Shown here one piece after another: positions 32,101 through 39,900 of a stretch of 49,064 bases of DNA. Position 1 is the first letter of the stretch, and every line of letters starts with the position of its first letter. Made by a program: the position numbers and the translations under genes. A model generated the notes under the pieces. It was not told the DNA's origin and made no database searches. It saw only the letters and a list, made by a program, of their open reading frames with translations. Source of the DNA: a virus; IMG/VR virus record IMGVR_UViG_3300022924_000004, positions 1 through 49,064 of that record. The stretch is one strand, 5' to 3'.

Positions 32101-32527
32101 GTACACGGCAACCGAAGACATACGAAAAGGTGATCGCGTGGTCATTGATGAAGGTACTTCCACTGTCAAATTGGCTAGTACAATGGCTGTTGCTACAACA
32201 GGACAAGATGATAACGTACCTAGAAAAATATCTGAAATACCAAACTCCGAAATAATAGAAGTTATGCAAGCGTTTGAAATAGCGTTTGACATAAAGCTAC
32301 GGCCGGTAGAAGAACAGCGCAGATATGCAAAGTTCCTCATCAAAGATTATGGAAAAGAAAAAGTGTTGCAAGGGATACAAGCAGCACTAGCAGTCCGGGG
32401 TCGTCAGTATTCCCCCAGTATCACAAACCTTAAAGAGTTACATTTCAAATGGGGCAAGCTTGTTGATTATTTTGCAAGGAATAGTCAGAAGCAACAATCC
32501 AACGTTACAAATTTAGACGACATATAG
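32093..32527 (+). CDS. Replication-protein-like (144 aa), possible initiator/loader fragment
   Basis: The C-terminal half contains AFDIKLRPVEEQRRYAKFLIKD and later QYSPSITNLKELHFKWGKLVDYF, which resembles the C-terminal part of phage replisome organisers and DnaD-like or O-type proteins (typically a SPxIxNxxxLxxKW pattern). The N-terminus is not recognised. As no polymerase, helicase or primase is encoded, such a protein could recruit host replication proteins. Assignment is moderate. Confidence 0.4.
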   Translation: MNEYTATEDIRKGDRVVIDEGTSTVKLASTMAVATTGQDDNVPRKISEIPNSEIIEVMQAFEIAFDIKLRPVEEQRRYAKFLIKDYGKEKVLQGIQAALAVRGRQYSPSITNLKELHFKWGKLVDYFARNSQKQQSNVTNLDDI

Positions 32528-32542
32528 GAAGGAAATATTTAT

Positions 32543-33115
32543 ATGTGTGGAACAAAAGCAGCAGAGTACAAGTTTAAAATCGGTGATAAAGTAAAAGTTT
32601 TAAAGAACGATGATGGTAAAGATAGTGATCTTGATCAAAGCGTAGTTGGTAAGACTGGAGTTGTTACTCGAGTTCTATCGTATATGGGTCAATGGCCTTA
32701 TGTTGTAGAAATTGACGGACATGAATTCGATGATAGCTTCGGTGAAGATGAGTTACAACTGTATACACCTACAGTATTTAGCGGTGGTGATCGCGCTATC
32801 CTTACTAAGATTGAAAATGGCTTCGGTGAAGATCAGAGTGAAGCATATAATCTCCCTATGGTTGTTGAACTCCGTAGCGAGGATACACATCCCGCTTATG
32901 ATTTCCAAGCGTACGCTGAAGATGGACGTTTTGTATCAGCAGTAAAGGCTAAATACCTCCATCCTACTGACGGAAAGTTTCCTGAACCACCTGAAACTGA
33001 AGAAGACGAAGCAGATGAGAACGAAGACGAAGATGGTACTATTGAAATCAACGGTAGTACTTACGCGTTAGAAGATGTCATGCGCCGTCTTGAAACACTA
33101 GAGCCATTGAACTAA
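32543..33115 (+). CDS. SH3/KOW-like domain protein with acidic tail (190 aa)
   Basis: AGGAAGGAAA precedes the ATG. The N-terminal about 80 residues (FKIGDKVKVLKNDDG, then GKTGVVTRVLSYMGQW and YVVEIDGHEFDDSF) have the small-barrel pattern of KOW/SH3-like domains, with a second similar unit around 80-130. The C-terminus is strongly acidic (EEDEADENEDEDG) and ends with ALEDVMRRLETLEPLN. A related module starts the gene at 38596. Function unknown; nucleic-acid or protein binding is likely. Confidence 0.5.
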   Translation: MCGTKAAEYKFKIGDKVKVLKNDDGKDSDLDQSVVGKTGVVTRVLSYMGQWPYVVEIDGHEFDDSFGEDELQLYTPTVFSGGDRAILTKIENGFGEDQSEAYNLPMVVELRSEDTHPAYDFQAYAEDGRFVSAVKAKYLHPTDGKFPEPPETEEDEADENEDEDGTIEINGSTYALEDVMRRLETLEPLN

Positions 33116-33135
33116 GATAAAACGGGGGTAATCAT

Positions 33136-34149
33136 ATGTACGATGTTGTTATTGTAGGATCAGGGCCAGCAGGACTATCCGCCGCTGTTAATGCAGCGAG
33201 TGAAGGATTGAAAACCTTAGTAATGGATATGTCTACTGAGTTTGGTGGACAAGCAGGAACATCTACGATGATTGAAAACTATGCCGGATTCCCAGACGGT
33301 GTAACAGGTAAAGAGTTGGCGCAACGTATGCTAGATCAGACCTATAAGTTTGATGTTGAGTACCAAGCGCCATCTCGTGCCTGTGGTTTGAGCCGAGAAG
33401 ACGATCGTATTGTGGTACTAGATGATTCTGGTGATCACATTGAAACTCGATCTGTCATTCTCGCGATGGGTGTGCAATACCGTAGGCTTAAGATTCCTAA
33501 TATAACTAAGTTTCTTGGCCGTGGTATTGTATACGGATCACCGGTACTTGGTAAAAAGTATGTCGGAAAGAACTTTGTAGTCGTTGGTGGTGCTAACTCC
33601 GCCGGTCAAGCAGCCATGCATCTATCACAAATCCCCGGATCTACTGTTAGAATGGTAGTTCGTGGCGAGAGTATAGGTGATAGGATGAGTAATTATCTCG
33701 TTGAACGACTTGAGATGGCTGATAATGTAACTATTCATTTAAACAGTGAAATTTCAAACGTAGACGGGGGCAATGATTTACAAAATGTCTGGATTAAAGA
33801 TAAAACATTCACAGAAGGTTTCGATGTCGATCATATTTTCATCCTTATTGGCGCTGTACCATTGACAAGTTGGATGAAAGATATTTTAGAACTAGACAAA
33901 TCTGGTTTTATATTGACTGGTAGGGATCTTAAAGCGACTGATGTACGAGAGTTTAAAGATACTTGTGGACGTAAGCCGTTTGATCACGAAACTTCCATGC
34001 GAGGTGTGTTCGCAGCAGGAGATATACGGGCTAAATCAGTAAAAAGAGTAGCCAGTGCAGTAGGCGAGGGCGCCGCGACAGTACCGGAAGTACACCAAAT
34101 AGTACAAATAGCAAAAGATAGAGAGGCATATGAAAACACCAAAAATTGA
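33136..34149 (+). CDS. Thioredoxin-reductase-like FAD/NAD(P) oxidoreductase without CxxC (337 aa)
   Basis: The FAD-binding GSGPAG (residues 8-13), GGQAGTSTMIENYAGFPDG (37-55), the second nucleotide motif GGANSAGQA (151-159) and the C-terminal GVFAAGD are all present. The redox pair expected near residue 134 in thioredoxin reductase (CATC) is replaced by VYGSPVL. It resembles the FAD-dependent, thioredoxin-reductase-like group without the active-site disulfide. It is not a classical thioredoxin reductase, so the electron acceptor is unknown. CGGGGG ribosome-binding site precedes the ATG. Confidence 0.8.
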   Translation: MYDVVIVGSGPAGLSAAVNAASEGLKTLVMDMSTEFGGQAGTSTMIENYAGFPDGVTGKELAQRMLDQTYKFDVEYQAPSRACGLSREDDRIVVLDDSGDHIETRSVILAMGVQYRRLKIPNITKFLGRGIVYGSPVLGKKYVGKNFVVVGGANSAGQAAMHLSQIPGSTVRMVVRGESIGDRMSNYLVERLEMADNVTIHLNSEISNVDGGNDLQNVWIKDKTFTEGFDVDHIFILIGAVPLTSWMKDILELDKSGFILTGRDLKATDVREFKDTCGRKPFDHETSMRGVFAAGDIRAKSVKRVASAVGEGAATVPEVHQIVQIAKDREAYENTKN

Positions 34150-34234
34150 TTGGCCACTAGCCATCACTCTAATGGGTACGTTTGCCCTTCTTATTCTATT
34201 TTTAACATATGCAATGCTTAGGATTTACACATGA
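34130..34234 (+). CDS. Single-pass membrane microprotein (34 aa)
   Basis: The gene overlaps the end of the oxidoreductase gene and the next gene (ATGA). One transmembrane segment covers nearly the whole product (WPLAITLMGTFALLILFLTY). No family is recognised. Confidence 0.5.
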   Translation: MKTPKIDWPLAITLMGTFALLILFLTYAMLRIYT

Positions 34235-34713
34235 GTTACTATTGGCGTATTAAATGGAGAGATTATAACGAGCAAGAACTGCTGATCAGTGAGAAGCAAG
34301 CTCAAATTATTAATCAAAATCTTACACTAGAGAACAGGCCGGAACGGTTTGTTATAAACAAGATACCTTATCGTTATGATGCGATTGATGTTGTCGAACC
34401 TACGACAAAGAAAGTAGAAGAAGATGTTAAACAGCTTTATGCAGGGGGTGCTGAACGGCTCAAAACAGGCCCTATACTTGATGAAGAGGGTTTTGTTATC
34501 GCTAACTGGTACAAACGACAGGTTAGCTCAAAGGAATTCGAGAAGTATTATGCAAATCACCCCAGCTACTACACCCTCGAGCGTCTGGACTCTGGCAATA
34601 TCGTTATCGCGTTCAGAAGGGCCGAAGAGATAAATGCAACTCGACCAGCTGATCTTGAGTTATGTACAGAGCAAGAAGTCGAAAGACTGTGGAAAAGTTA
34701 CGGAAACATTTAA
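34231..34713 (+). CDS. Early hypothetical protein (160 aa)
   Basis: An ATGA overlap couples it to the membrane microprotein. The protein is mixed alpha/beta with YWRIKWRDYNEQELLISEKQ and a later segment FRRAEEINATRPADLELCTE. No domain is recognised. It is the last gene before the large RNA promoter. Confidence 0.5.
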   Translation: MSYYWRIKWRDYNEQELLISEKQAQIINQNLTLENRPERFVINKIPYRYDAIDVVEPTTKKVEEDVKQLYAGGAERLKTGPILDEEGFVIANWYKRQVSSKEFEKYYANHPSYYTLERLDSGNIVIAFRRAEEINATRPADLELCTEQEVERLWKSYGNI

Positions 34714-34722
34714 AAAATAGTA

Positions 34723-34751
34723 TTGACTTTTACAACCAAGTGTGCTATATT
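34723..34751 (+). promoter_or_regulatory. Promoter of the large non-coding RNA
   Basis: TTGACT (34723-34728) and TATATT (34746-34751) have 17 bases between, with TGTGC in front of the -10. The start is predicted at about 34757, which is exactly the first base of the first helix of the RNA. Confidence 0.85.
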
Positions 34752-34756
34752 GAATA

Positions 34757-35614
34757 CAGATAAGGACAGCGCTGGACAAGTTACTACAAGTAACAGTCAG
34801 AAGACCGTTCAGCACCTTATCTGTCACGGATGCTCGAAGAGAAATCTAGAGAGGACGACCCAACAGTAGGCGGTTTTAGCACTCAGGTCTGTCTTTTGGA
34901 CACATCCGTACATTAAAAATTAAGTGTAAAGCATCGGTGATAAGTGTCTGATGTCTGCGGCAGTGGACTATAGTGACTAAACCAAGAGTAAATAGAAGTG
35001 CCGGGTCTAGGAGGGTTGCAAACAGTACTAGAAACGTCGCGCGGTGGAAATCTTCTATACTTGTTATCGATGCTGTGCACTTAAGAAACTTAACAATTCG
35101 GCGTTATACGATTACAGAGGGGGTGGTGTACACAGCGGCGTCTCGAAACGTCAGTAGGGGTAGCTCTCCAAACCCAAAGTAGGACGCTTATCGACCCCCC
35201 GTGTGATCGTATAACAACTGTATTATTTAATCTGTTCGTGGGGACTTAGCTTGACGAGTTCATGGCATCAGTTACCGCTGATGAGTCGAGCGACCTCCTT
35301 ACCCCATGAGCGGTTTAGATAATATAGTATTGATAATAATTCCGGGGGGATGCACGGCAACCCTTTGACCCGCATACGGATGGCCGTCTTTATGCATAGT
35401 GGCAGAGGAATGTAGACTGTTTTCGACTGGATCAGGACATGGAAGAGTGCATCGCTTACATGATTCAATTCCAGCGTCAGACACCCCCCTCGAAGTATTA
35501 TCAAGATTTGTACATTTTCACAGGTTCCCCCGTGCAAGATCGCCGGAGTAATTACCACAGATCGTCCTGACTGCCGTTTGATCACTGGATCAGTCGAAAA
35601 TGGGGTCTGTGAAA
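34757..35614 (+). ncRNA. Large structured non-coding RNA (~860 nt), GOLLD/ROOL-like in style
   Basis: A 930-base gap without credible gene starts with a consensus promoter and is full of long complementary segments. The strongest are CAGATAAGG (34757-34765) with CCTTATCTG (34815-34823); ACGGATG (34826-34832) with CATCCGT (34903-34909); TTAAGTG..AGCATCG (34920-34936) with CGATGCT..CACTTAA (35068-35084), 14 pairs around a 3x3 loop; and ATAGAAG (34992-34998) with CTTCTAT (35052-35058). Next come GTTATACGAT (35103-35112) with ATCGTATAAC (35206-35215), enclosing GGGGGT/ACCCCC and GCGTC/GACGC; a nested column CGTGGGG/CCCCATG, GCTTGAC/GTCGAGC and CATCAG/CTGATG within 35237-35308; TGCACGG (35351-35357) with CCGTGCA (35530-35536); and TTTCACAG..CCCC (35516-35530) with GGGG.CTGTGAAA (35602-35614). 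No tRNA is found inside. Homology to a known RNA class was not tested. Confidence 0.8.
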
Positions 35615-35642
35615 GTGTATAAGGAAATAAAGAAAGGGTAGC

Positions 35643-35957
35643 ATGGGATCACAAACAATACGAGTACCGATAACCGTTAAGATTTTTAACGCCAAAAACG
35701 ATGAGATGATATTCAATGCCTCTTCGTCAGTAAAATCGAAAATTAGAAATCTGACCTCTGAAGCTCTCGCTCAGAATGAAAATCTGGATGTAGTTGGTAC
35801 TGCTAAAGTAACTTACAGTCGAGAACAGGATTCGTTCAATAGCTTTGATTTTAAAACGATCGAAGAATTTGATGAGAAGATGGGACCGATCTTAGAGATT
35901 GGGCTACTACGGGAACTTAAAGCATCAGGGATGCTAGAAAAGAAGTATTTAGGATAA
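35643..35957 (+). CDS. Early hypothetical protein (104 aa)
   Basis: AGAAAGGGTAGC precedes the ATG; the same leader end precedes the gene at 37395, so a common 5' UTR end is used. The protein has a beta first half (TIRVPITVKIFNAKNDEMIF) and a helical second half (EEFDEKMGPILEIGLLRELK). It may be co-transcribed with the upstream large RNA, since no terminator is seen between. Function unknown. Confidence 0.55.
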   Translation: MGSQTIRVPITVKIFNAKNDEMIFNASSSVKSKIRNLTSEALAQNENLDVVGTAKVTYSREQDSFNSFDFKTIEEFDEKMGPILEIGLLRELKASGMLEKKYLG

Positions 35958-36133
35958 TGGAACGAGGACCAGAACAGACTAACGAACGACCAGCAACCGA
36001 TGAAGAACGTGAAGAACTGCAAAGGCAACTCGGATCTCTCGGACTATATGATGCAAATGACGGTACACTTGGACCAGTCGATCATCAAGAAAGCTTCTGG
36101 CCTCACACTAACGTATTACCGGGAGAAGATTGA
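35957..36133 (+). CDS. Early hypothetical acidic protein (58 aa)
   Basis: Start and stop overlap neighbours by one base each. The product begins MERGPEQTNERPATDEEREE, is acidic and likely disordered in its first half, with SFWPHTNVLPGED at the end. Function unknown. Confidence 0.5.
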   Translation: MERGPEQTNERPATDEEREELQRQLGSLGLYDANDGTLGPVDHQESFWPHTNVLPGED

Positions 36134-36303
36134 TGGCTAAAAAATTTATTGTTATTTACGGTACGGACAACAAAGAGGTAAAAGGTACTGCTGACACAAT
36201 CGAAGAAGCTATCTTCATAAGAGGACCTATCGAGGGCGAACATTTTAATAACGCTATTTATAAATTAATAGATGTTAAGGTAGAAGAAAGCGATAATGCG
36301 TGA
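36133..36303 (+). CDS. Early hypothetical protein (56 aa)
   Basis: Begins MAKKFIVIYGTDNKEVKGTA, a small alpha/beta protein with an EEAIFIRGPI helix and a YKLIDVKVEE strand. It overlaps the next gene by eight bases. Function unknown. Confidence 0.5.
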   Translation: MAKKFIVIYGTDNKEVKGTADTIEEAIFIRGPIEGEHFNNAIYKLIDVKVEESDNA

Positions 36304-36709
36304 AAGTTACGAATACATCCCTTGTAACGCAGCAACTCCGTGCAAGTACAGGGAAGAGGATGAATGTTTCGAGGATTTACACCACGAAGCGTTCCCTAAG
36401 TCAGCATATCGTACTGCACTAGAAAAACAGTTCAGAAACCATGTGATGAATAAAGTCGTTATGTGCCGAGCGGTACACGATGATATCCACGCTCAACAGC
36501 TTCTCCCCCGTAAAGGTACTCGAGAAGAAATGCAACAATTAATGGAAGGTTTTAAAAAGAGTGAACAAGCAGCTAAAAGAAGTACAGGGATCAGTAACGG
36601 AGCACTGGATGGACAAGAAGCTACGGCTTCGACAACCTATCAACCTACCGGGAAACGTGATCAGGATAACAGCACCAGCCTTGGTAGCAATGAACGCTCA
36701 CCGGAATAA
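36296..36709 (+). CDS. HNH-like or zinc-binding small protein (137 aa)
   Basis: The N-terminal part has CNAATPCKYREEDECFEDLHHE with three cysteines, then a HHEAFP motif, N49-type spacing and VVMCRAVHDDIHA. The order C-x6-C, HH, N and C-x3-H-x3-H resembles HNH nucleases without being a clean match. The C-terminal about 45 residues are low-complexity and overlap another reading frame (36609-36776). A phage nuclease or zinc protein is likely, but the catalytic state is uncertain. Confidence 0.45.
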   Translation: MRESYEYIPCNAATPCKYREEDECFEDLHHEAFPKSAYRTALEKQFRNHVMNKVVMCRAVHDDIHAQQLLPRKGTREEMQQLMEGFKKSEQAAKRSTGISNGALDGQEATASTTYQPTGKRDQDNSTSLGSNERSPE

Positions 36710-36776
36710 ACTTTTAGGGACAGACTACTCACTACATGAGTTAGCCCAGATGGATGAAGATGAAAAGCAAGCTTAG
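36609..36776 (+). CDS. Small overlapping early gene (55 aa)
   Basis: ATG 36609 follows GGAG at seven bases, inside the preceding gene in another frame. The product MDKKLRLRQPINLPGNVIRI continues with TAPALVAMNAHRNKLLG and an acidic end. This sequence looks more protein-like than the low-complexity tail it overlaps, so both frames may be used over about 100 bases. A start at ATG 36690 is the alternative. Confidence 0.4.
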   Translation: MDKKLRLRQPINLPGNVIRITAPALVAMNAHRNKLLGTDYSLHELAQMDEDEKQA

Positions 36777-37110
36777 TACACATATCGCATTTATAGCATG
36801 GATCGTATTCCTTACGGTCGTAGCAGTTGCCATGTACTCCTATCACATATATGAATTTAATCTCTATATGCTTGGTGGATTTACAATCTTCGGAATAGCT
36901 GATCTGTTCGTTATCTCTGAATACTCAGGATACATTAAGGACACTACGGTATTCCAAATAGGGTCAACAGCCTCTTACTACGGCCCTAAAGGTTTACTTA
37001 TCACCGGGACTATCCAAGAGAACTTTGGTATCTTCCACAAGATCCGCGCTATTGGCCACAAAGACAAATGGGTGTTGAGCCACCAAGTCGTATGGGTACG
37101 CTCTTCTTAA
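36754..37110 (+). CDS. Membrane protein, two transmembrane segments (118 aa)
   Basis: Two hydrophobic segments (about residues 11-31 and 37-55) are followed by a soluble beta-rich C-terminal half (GSTASYYGPKGLLITGTIQE, GHKDKWVLSHQVVW). An alternative start at ATG 36760 removes two residues. The membrane plus beta domain suggests an NfeD/OB-like or SH3-like membrane protein but no family is clear. Confidence 0.5.
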   Translation: MKMKSKLSTHIAFIAWIVFLTVVAVAMYSYHIYEFNLYMLGGFTIFGIADLFVISEYSGYIKDTTVFQIGSTASYYGPKGLLITGTIQENFGIFHKIRAIGHKDKWVLSHQVVWVRSS

Positions 37111-37331
37111 AAGACGGAAGAGTACTTGAGCTTAGTGATGAACAGACAATGTATCTCGCCAAGCTCATTTTCTTTATCCCTAACCATAAGCAGATCAAAC
37201 TAAACGGTGAGATATTCACATTAGACGATCTGGACCATGAAGCAAAGAGATTATCTCAGTTGCCTCAGCAAACTGGAATTGGTATAAATGTTGCAGCTGT
37301 GGATAAGTCAGAGCGTAGAACTAATCAGTAA
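37092..37331 (+). CDS. Early hypothetical protein (79 aa)
   Basis: ATG 37092 overlaps the end of the membrane-protein gene; the in-frame ATG at 37068 would add eight residues. The protein begins MGTLFLKDGRVLELSDEQTM and continues with a helix and a strand of the form KLNGEIFTLDDLDHEAKRL. Function unknown. Confidence 0.5.
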   Translation: MGTLFLKDGRVLELSDEQTMYLAKLIFFIPNHKQIKLNGEIFTLDDLDHEAKRLSQLPQQTGIGINVAAVDKSERRTNQ

Positions 37332-37339
37332 AAATAGTA

Positions 37340-37368
37340 TTGACTTTTATCGTCATGTGTGCTATACT
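37340..37368 (+). promoter_or_regulatory. Early promoter 4
   Basis: TTGACT (37340-37345) and TATACT (37363-37368) have a 17-base spacer, with TGTGC in front of the -10. It drives the operon starting at 37395, with about 20 bases of leader including AGAAAGGG, similar to the region before 35643. Confidence 0.85.
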
Positions 37369-37394
37369 GAGAGTATAAATAAGAAAGGGTAGCA

Positions 37395-37658
37395 ATGTAC
37401 GATATTCAAGTAGAACTATATAAGGGCGAAGATTCAATAGCATTTGACGAGATCTTTGATGATCCTGCTGATCGAGAATTAACGAGTGTTCTGTACAAAT
37501 CAGTACCAGTATTAGAATCTGGTCAAGCTGATCGTGCAGTTATCTACATTGCGAAAGACGGAGAGCTTCTTGAAATTATGAATTTCACAGCAGCCGAGTT
37601 TGATCCTAAGCAAGTATACACAGACATTGAAGAGTTCAAACAAGAGAGGGGCGCATAG
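37395..37658 (+). CDS. Early hypothetical protein (87 aa)
   Basis: Acidic alpha/beta protein beginning MYDIQVELYKGEDSIAFDEI with a later strand AVIYIAKDGELLEIMNF. It is the first gene of the replication/recombination operon and its stop overlaps the GTG of the nuclease gene. Function unknown. Confidence 0.55.
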   Translation: MYDIQVELYKGEDSIAFDEIFDDPADRELTSVLYKSVPVLESGQADRAVIYIAKDGELLEIMNFTAAEFDPKQVYTDIEEFKQERGA

Positions 37659-38596
37659 TGAGTGGACCAAAGATCACAAAGATTACAATCGGAGGTACTA
37701 TTCCTACCGCTCAATATACCGACATCCGACCTACTTTTGAAGTAGAGACGGATGGAGATGTAGAGGGCGCTAAGAAGTTAGCACTTGAACAGTTAGTAGA
37801 CATCAGCCAGCGATTCGCAGTTGATGGTAAAGAGTTCCAAGACCGTGCAGCAGCGAAGAAAGTTCCTACTGACGGTATCAAGTTGACAAAGGTTGAGAGC
37901 CTTATCACAGGTGTAGTAGCGTTCAGGGATCAATACAATCACTTCTATAACGAAAAGGGTGAGAAGTACTTGAGCGCGAGTAGCTTCATTAAGAAGTACA
38001 AGAAACCATTTCCTAAAGAGTTTATTCTCCCTAAGATGGTTGGTGCATATGGTGGTGAAGTTGCAGACTGGGAAGCTATCTGGGGACTCCAAGGTGAGAT
38101 CTCTACGCAACTTGGTAAAGCGATTCACGCCGGAATTGAACTGTACGGTAAGTACAGTGAGTTAGGTGCAAAAGCTGGTGCTAAAGAGAATATCAATAAG
38201 GCACTTGCAACTCAGCCATACGTTAAGTGGGCTGTAGAGGAATACTTTAAGGGTAAAGAAAAAGAAGAAGCACTATATGAAGAGCTTATCCTCGATGATA
38301 AAGATCTCCGTATGGGACTTATTGACCGTATCCTTATTGTAGACAAGAAGAAGAAGATCGCTCGTGTACAAGATATTAAGACGAATGCAGATCTCCATAA
38401 AAAAGAAGAATTCATCGCTCCATTTAATACATTAACTCAAGAAGTCCTAAGCGGATACCGTATCCAATTAACTTGGTACAAGGATCTTCTTGAGAAGTAC
38501 GGATGGACCGTTGAAGGATTAGACATCGATCACCTAACAGCTGATGGATGGGAACGCACAACAATAGAAGCAGTAGACTTGAAAGGATTAAAGTAA
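37658..38596 (+). CDS. PD-(D/E)XK nuclease, Cas4/RecB-like (312 aa)
   Basis: GTG start. The nuclease core is visible: KAIHAGIELYG (H157), G220-x2-D223 in GLIDRILI, D239-x-K241 in VQDIKTN, and Q270-x3-Y274 in RIQLTWYKDLL. This is the usual order H, GxxD, DxK and QxxxY of RecB/Cas4-type exonucleases; no cysteine cluster for an iron-sulfur site is seen. The first about 85 residues form a separate beta/alpha segment common in phage nucleases of this type. The neighbouring SSB and RusA fit a role in recombination or DNA processing. Confidence 0.8.
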   Translation: MSGPKITKITIGGTIPTAQYTDIRPTFEVETDGDVEGAKKLALEQLVDISQRFAVDGKEFQDRAAAKKVPTDGIKLTKVESLITGVVAFRDQYNHFYNEKGEKYLSASSFIKKYKKPFPKEFILPKMVGAYGGEVADWEAIWGLQGEISTQLGKAIHAGIELYGKYSELGAKAGAKENINKALATQPYVKWAVEEYFKGKEKEEALYEELILDDKDLRMGLIDRILIVDKKKKIARVQDIKTNADLHKKEEFIAPFNTLTQEVLSGYRIQLTWYKDLLEKYGWTVEGLDIDHLTADGWERTTIEAVDLKGLK

Positions 38597-39081
38597 TGAC
38601 AAGTTTTAAAGTAGGCGACAAGGTTGTATTAACAGATGCAGCACTAGAAGAGGATGATTTAGATAGTTATTCATCAAAAGGTTTCGTTCACACAATTACA
38701 AAAGATCAAGATGAAGACGGTGATTACCGCCTTGACGTAGAGGGCGATCCAGATGATTACTTCTACGCTAATGAAAAACAAATTATTAAAGCACAAAAGA
38801 CATTTGAGAACCTCGAAGTTGGTGATACTATCATCTACAACGGTGGATACTCAAGCGAACAAGTGCATACTGTTGAAGGTGTAGTTGGCAACGTAGTATT
38901 CGTACTACCTCCAGAAGCAACAGGTGATAGTATTGAAACTTACACAGTTAACTATCTAAAAGAATCAGACGAATGGGTACTACCTGAATCTGAAAAAGAA
39001 GAAGAAAAAACTGAGCTAACACTCAAAGAGATTGCTGATAAATTTAACGTTCCGGTTGACCAACTTAGGGTCAAAGAATAA
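38596..39081 (+). CDS. SH3/KOW-like small-barrel protein (161 aa)
   Basis: ATG 38596 overlaps the nuclease stop (TAATG), preferred over an upstream ATG. The start FKVGDKVVLTDAALEEDDLD and a second unit EVGDTIIYNGGYSSEQVHTV follow the two-barrel pattern seen in the protein at 32543-33115. The C-terminus is acidic, then ends with LKEIADKFNVPVDQLRV, a small helix-turn-helix-like part. Function unknown. Confidence 0.5.
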   Translation: MTSFKVGDKVVLTDAALEEDDLDSYSSKGFVHTITKDQDEDGDYRLDVEGDPDDYFYANEKQIIKAQKTFENLEVGDTIIYNGGYSSEQVHTVEGVVGNVVFVLPPEATGDSIETYTVNYLKESDEWVLPESEKEEEKTELTLKEIADKFNVPVDQLRVKE

Positions 39082-39101
39082 TCTAAGTAGAAAGGATAAG
39101 T

Positions 39102-39338
39102 ATGAACAAGCTATTCAATTTAGACAAAAAGAAGTTTATTCCAACTGCTAAAGCGCTATTCACCACATTTGTATGGGCTGGTTTCATCGTAGTATCTTTC
39201 TTTAGTGCACTCAGCTTACGAGGCACTATCGATCTACAACCTTGGGCCGACGTAGTACTTGGTACTGCACAAGGCGCTTACGGTTTGATCGCACTCGGAT
39301 TAATAATTTTCCAAGCTCAAATTAACGATAAGAAATAA
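39102..39338 (+). CDS. Two-helix membrane protein, small holin-like (78 aa)
   Basis: AAAGGATAAGT precedes the ATG. Two hydrophobic segments lie at about residues 15-37 (ALFTTFVWAGFIVVSFFSAL) and 48-70, with basic residues near the start. The size and topology would fit a class II holin, but the early-operon position argues against lysis. Function unknown. Confidence 0.5.
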   Translation: MNKLFNLDKKKFIPTAKALFTTFVWAGFIVVSFFSALSLRGTIDLQPWADVVLGTAQGAYGLIALGLIIFQAQINDKK

Positions 39339-39361
39339 TATAACGAAGGACGAATAATACT

Positions 39362-39892
39362 ATGGTAGACGTACGCGATCTATATGCAAAAAACAAACCA
39401 GCATCAGCTGGAGGTGAAGACTTCCTAAAGCTTCAAGATGGAGACTCAGTACGAGTACGATTCTTGGATCTCCCAGTTGAATTCACAACAGAATACCAAG
39501 ACGGATCAAAGGGTGTACGTTGGGCATGGCCTATCTACAACTTTGACGAAGGTAAGATGATGATCTTTGAAGCCGGTAAGATGATTTACAACGCGCTCAA
39601 CGATCTTATCCAAGACGAAGAGTATGGTGATCCATCTGAATATGATGTAAAGGTTGCACGAACCGGTAAGACACAGAACGATACTCGATACACTATCACA
39701 CCTACCCGTGAGAATAAAGAACTCCCAGAAGGTGCTGAACCTATCGATGTATACAAGGTAAAGAGTAGCTCTCAATATGCGACAAACGTTCATCGCCTTG
39801 GTGAAGAACCGTCAGCTGAGAAGACCACCGACATTGTGTTAGACGACATCGAAGACAAGCCAATCGATCTCTCAGAAATTCCATTTAACTAG
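39362..39892 (+). CDS. Single-stranded DNA-binding protein, phage type (176 aa)
   Basis: The protein shows a beta-barrel pattern (FLKLQDGDSVRVRFLDLP, then GVRWAWPIYNF and DVKVARTGKTQNDTRYTITP) typical of phage SSB/gp32-like OB folds. It has the acidic C-terminal tail ending IDLSEIPFN, close to the conserved DIPF ending that recruits partner proteins. It is placed among nuclease and resolvase genes and should protect and organise replication intermediates. Confidence 0.75.
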   Translation: MVDVRDLYAKNKPASAGGEDFLKLQDGDSVRVRFLDLPVEFTTEYQDGSKGVRWAWPIYNFDEGKMMIFEAGKMIYNALNDLIQDEEYGDPSEYDVKVARTGKTQNDTRYTITPTRENKELPEGAEPIDVYKVKSSSQYATNVHRLGEEPSAEKTTDIVLDDIEDKPIDLSEIPFN

Positions 39893-39900
39893 GATACATT

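Noticed and set aside
34973-35182. Open frame of 69 residues on the plus strand inside the large RNA region
   Set aside because: It has poor start context, an arginine/serine-rich low-complexity product, and lies across several long helices; the antisense frame at 35268-35585 is similar in quality. Both look like chance frames in structured RNA.
35278-35315. CTGATGAG resembling the hammerhead ribozyme core
   Set aside because: The following conserved GAAA and the UH cleavage site are not in place; the bases are used in the CATCAG/CTGATG hairpin.
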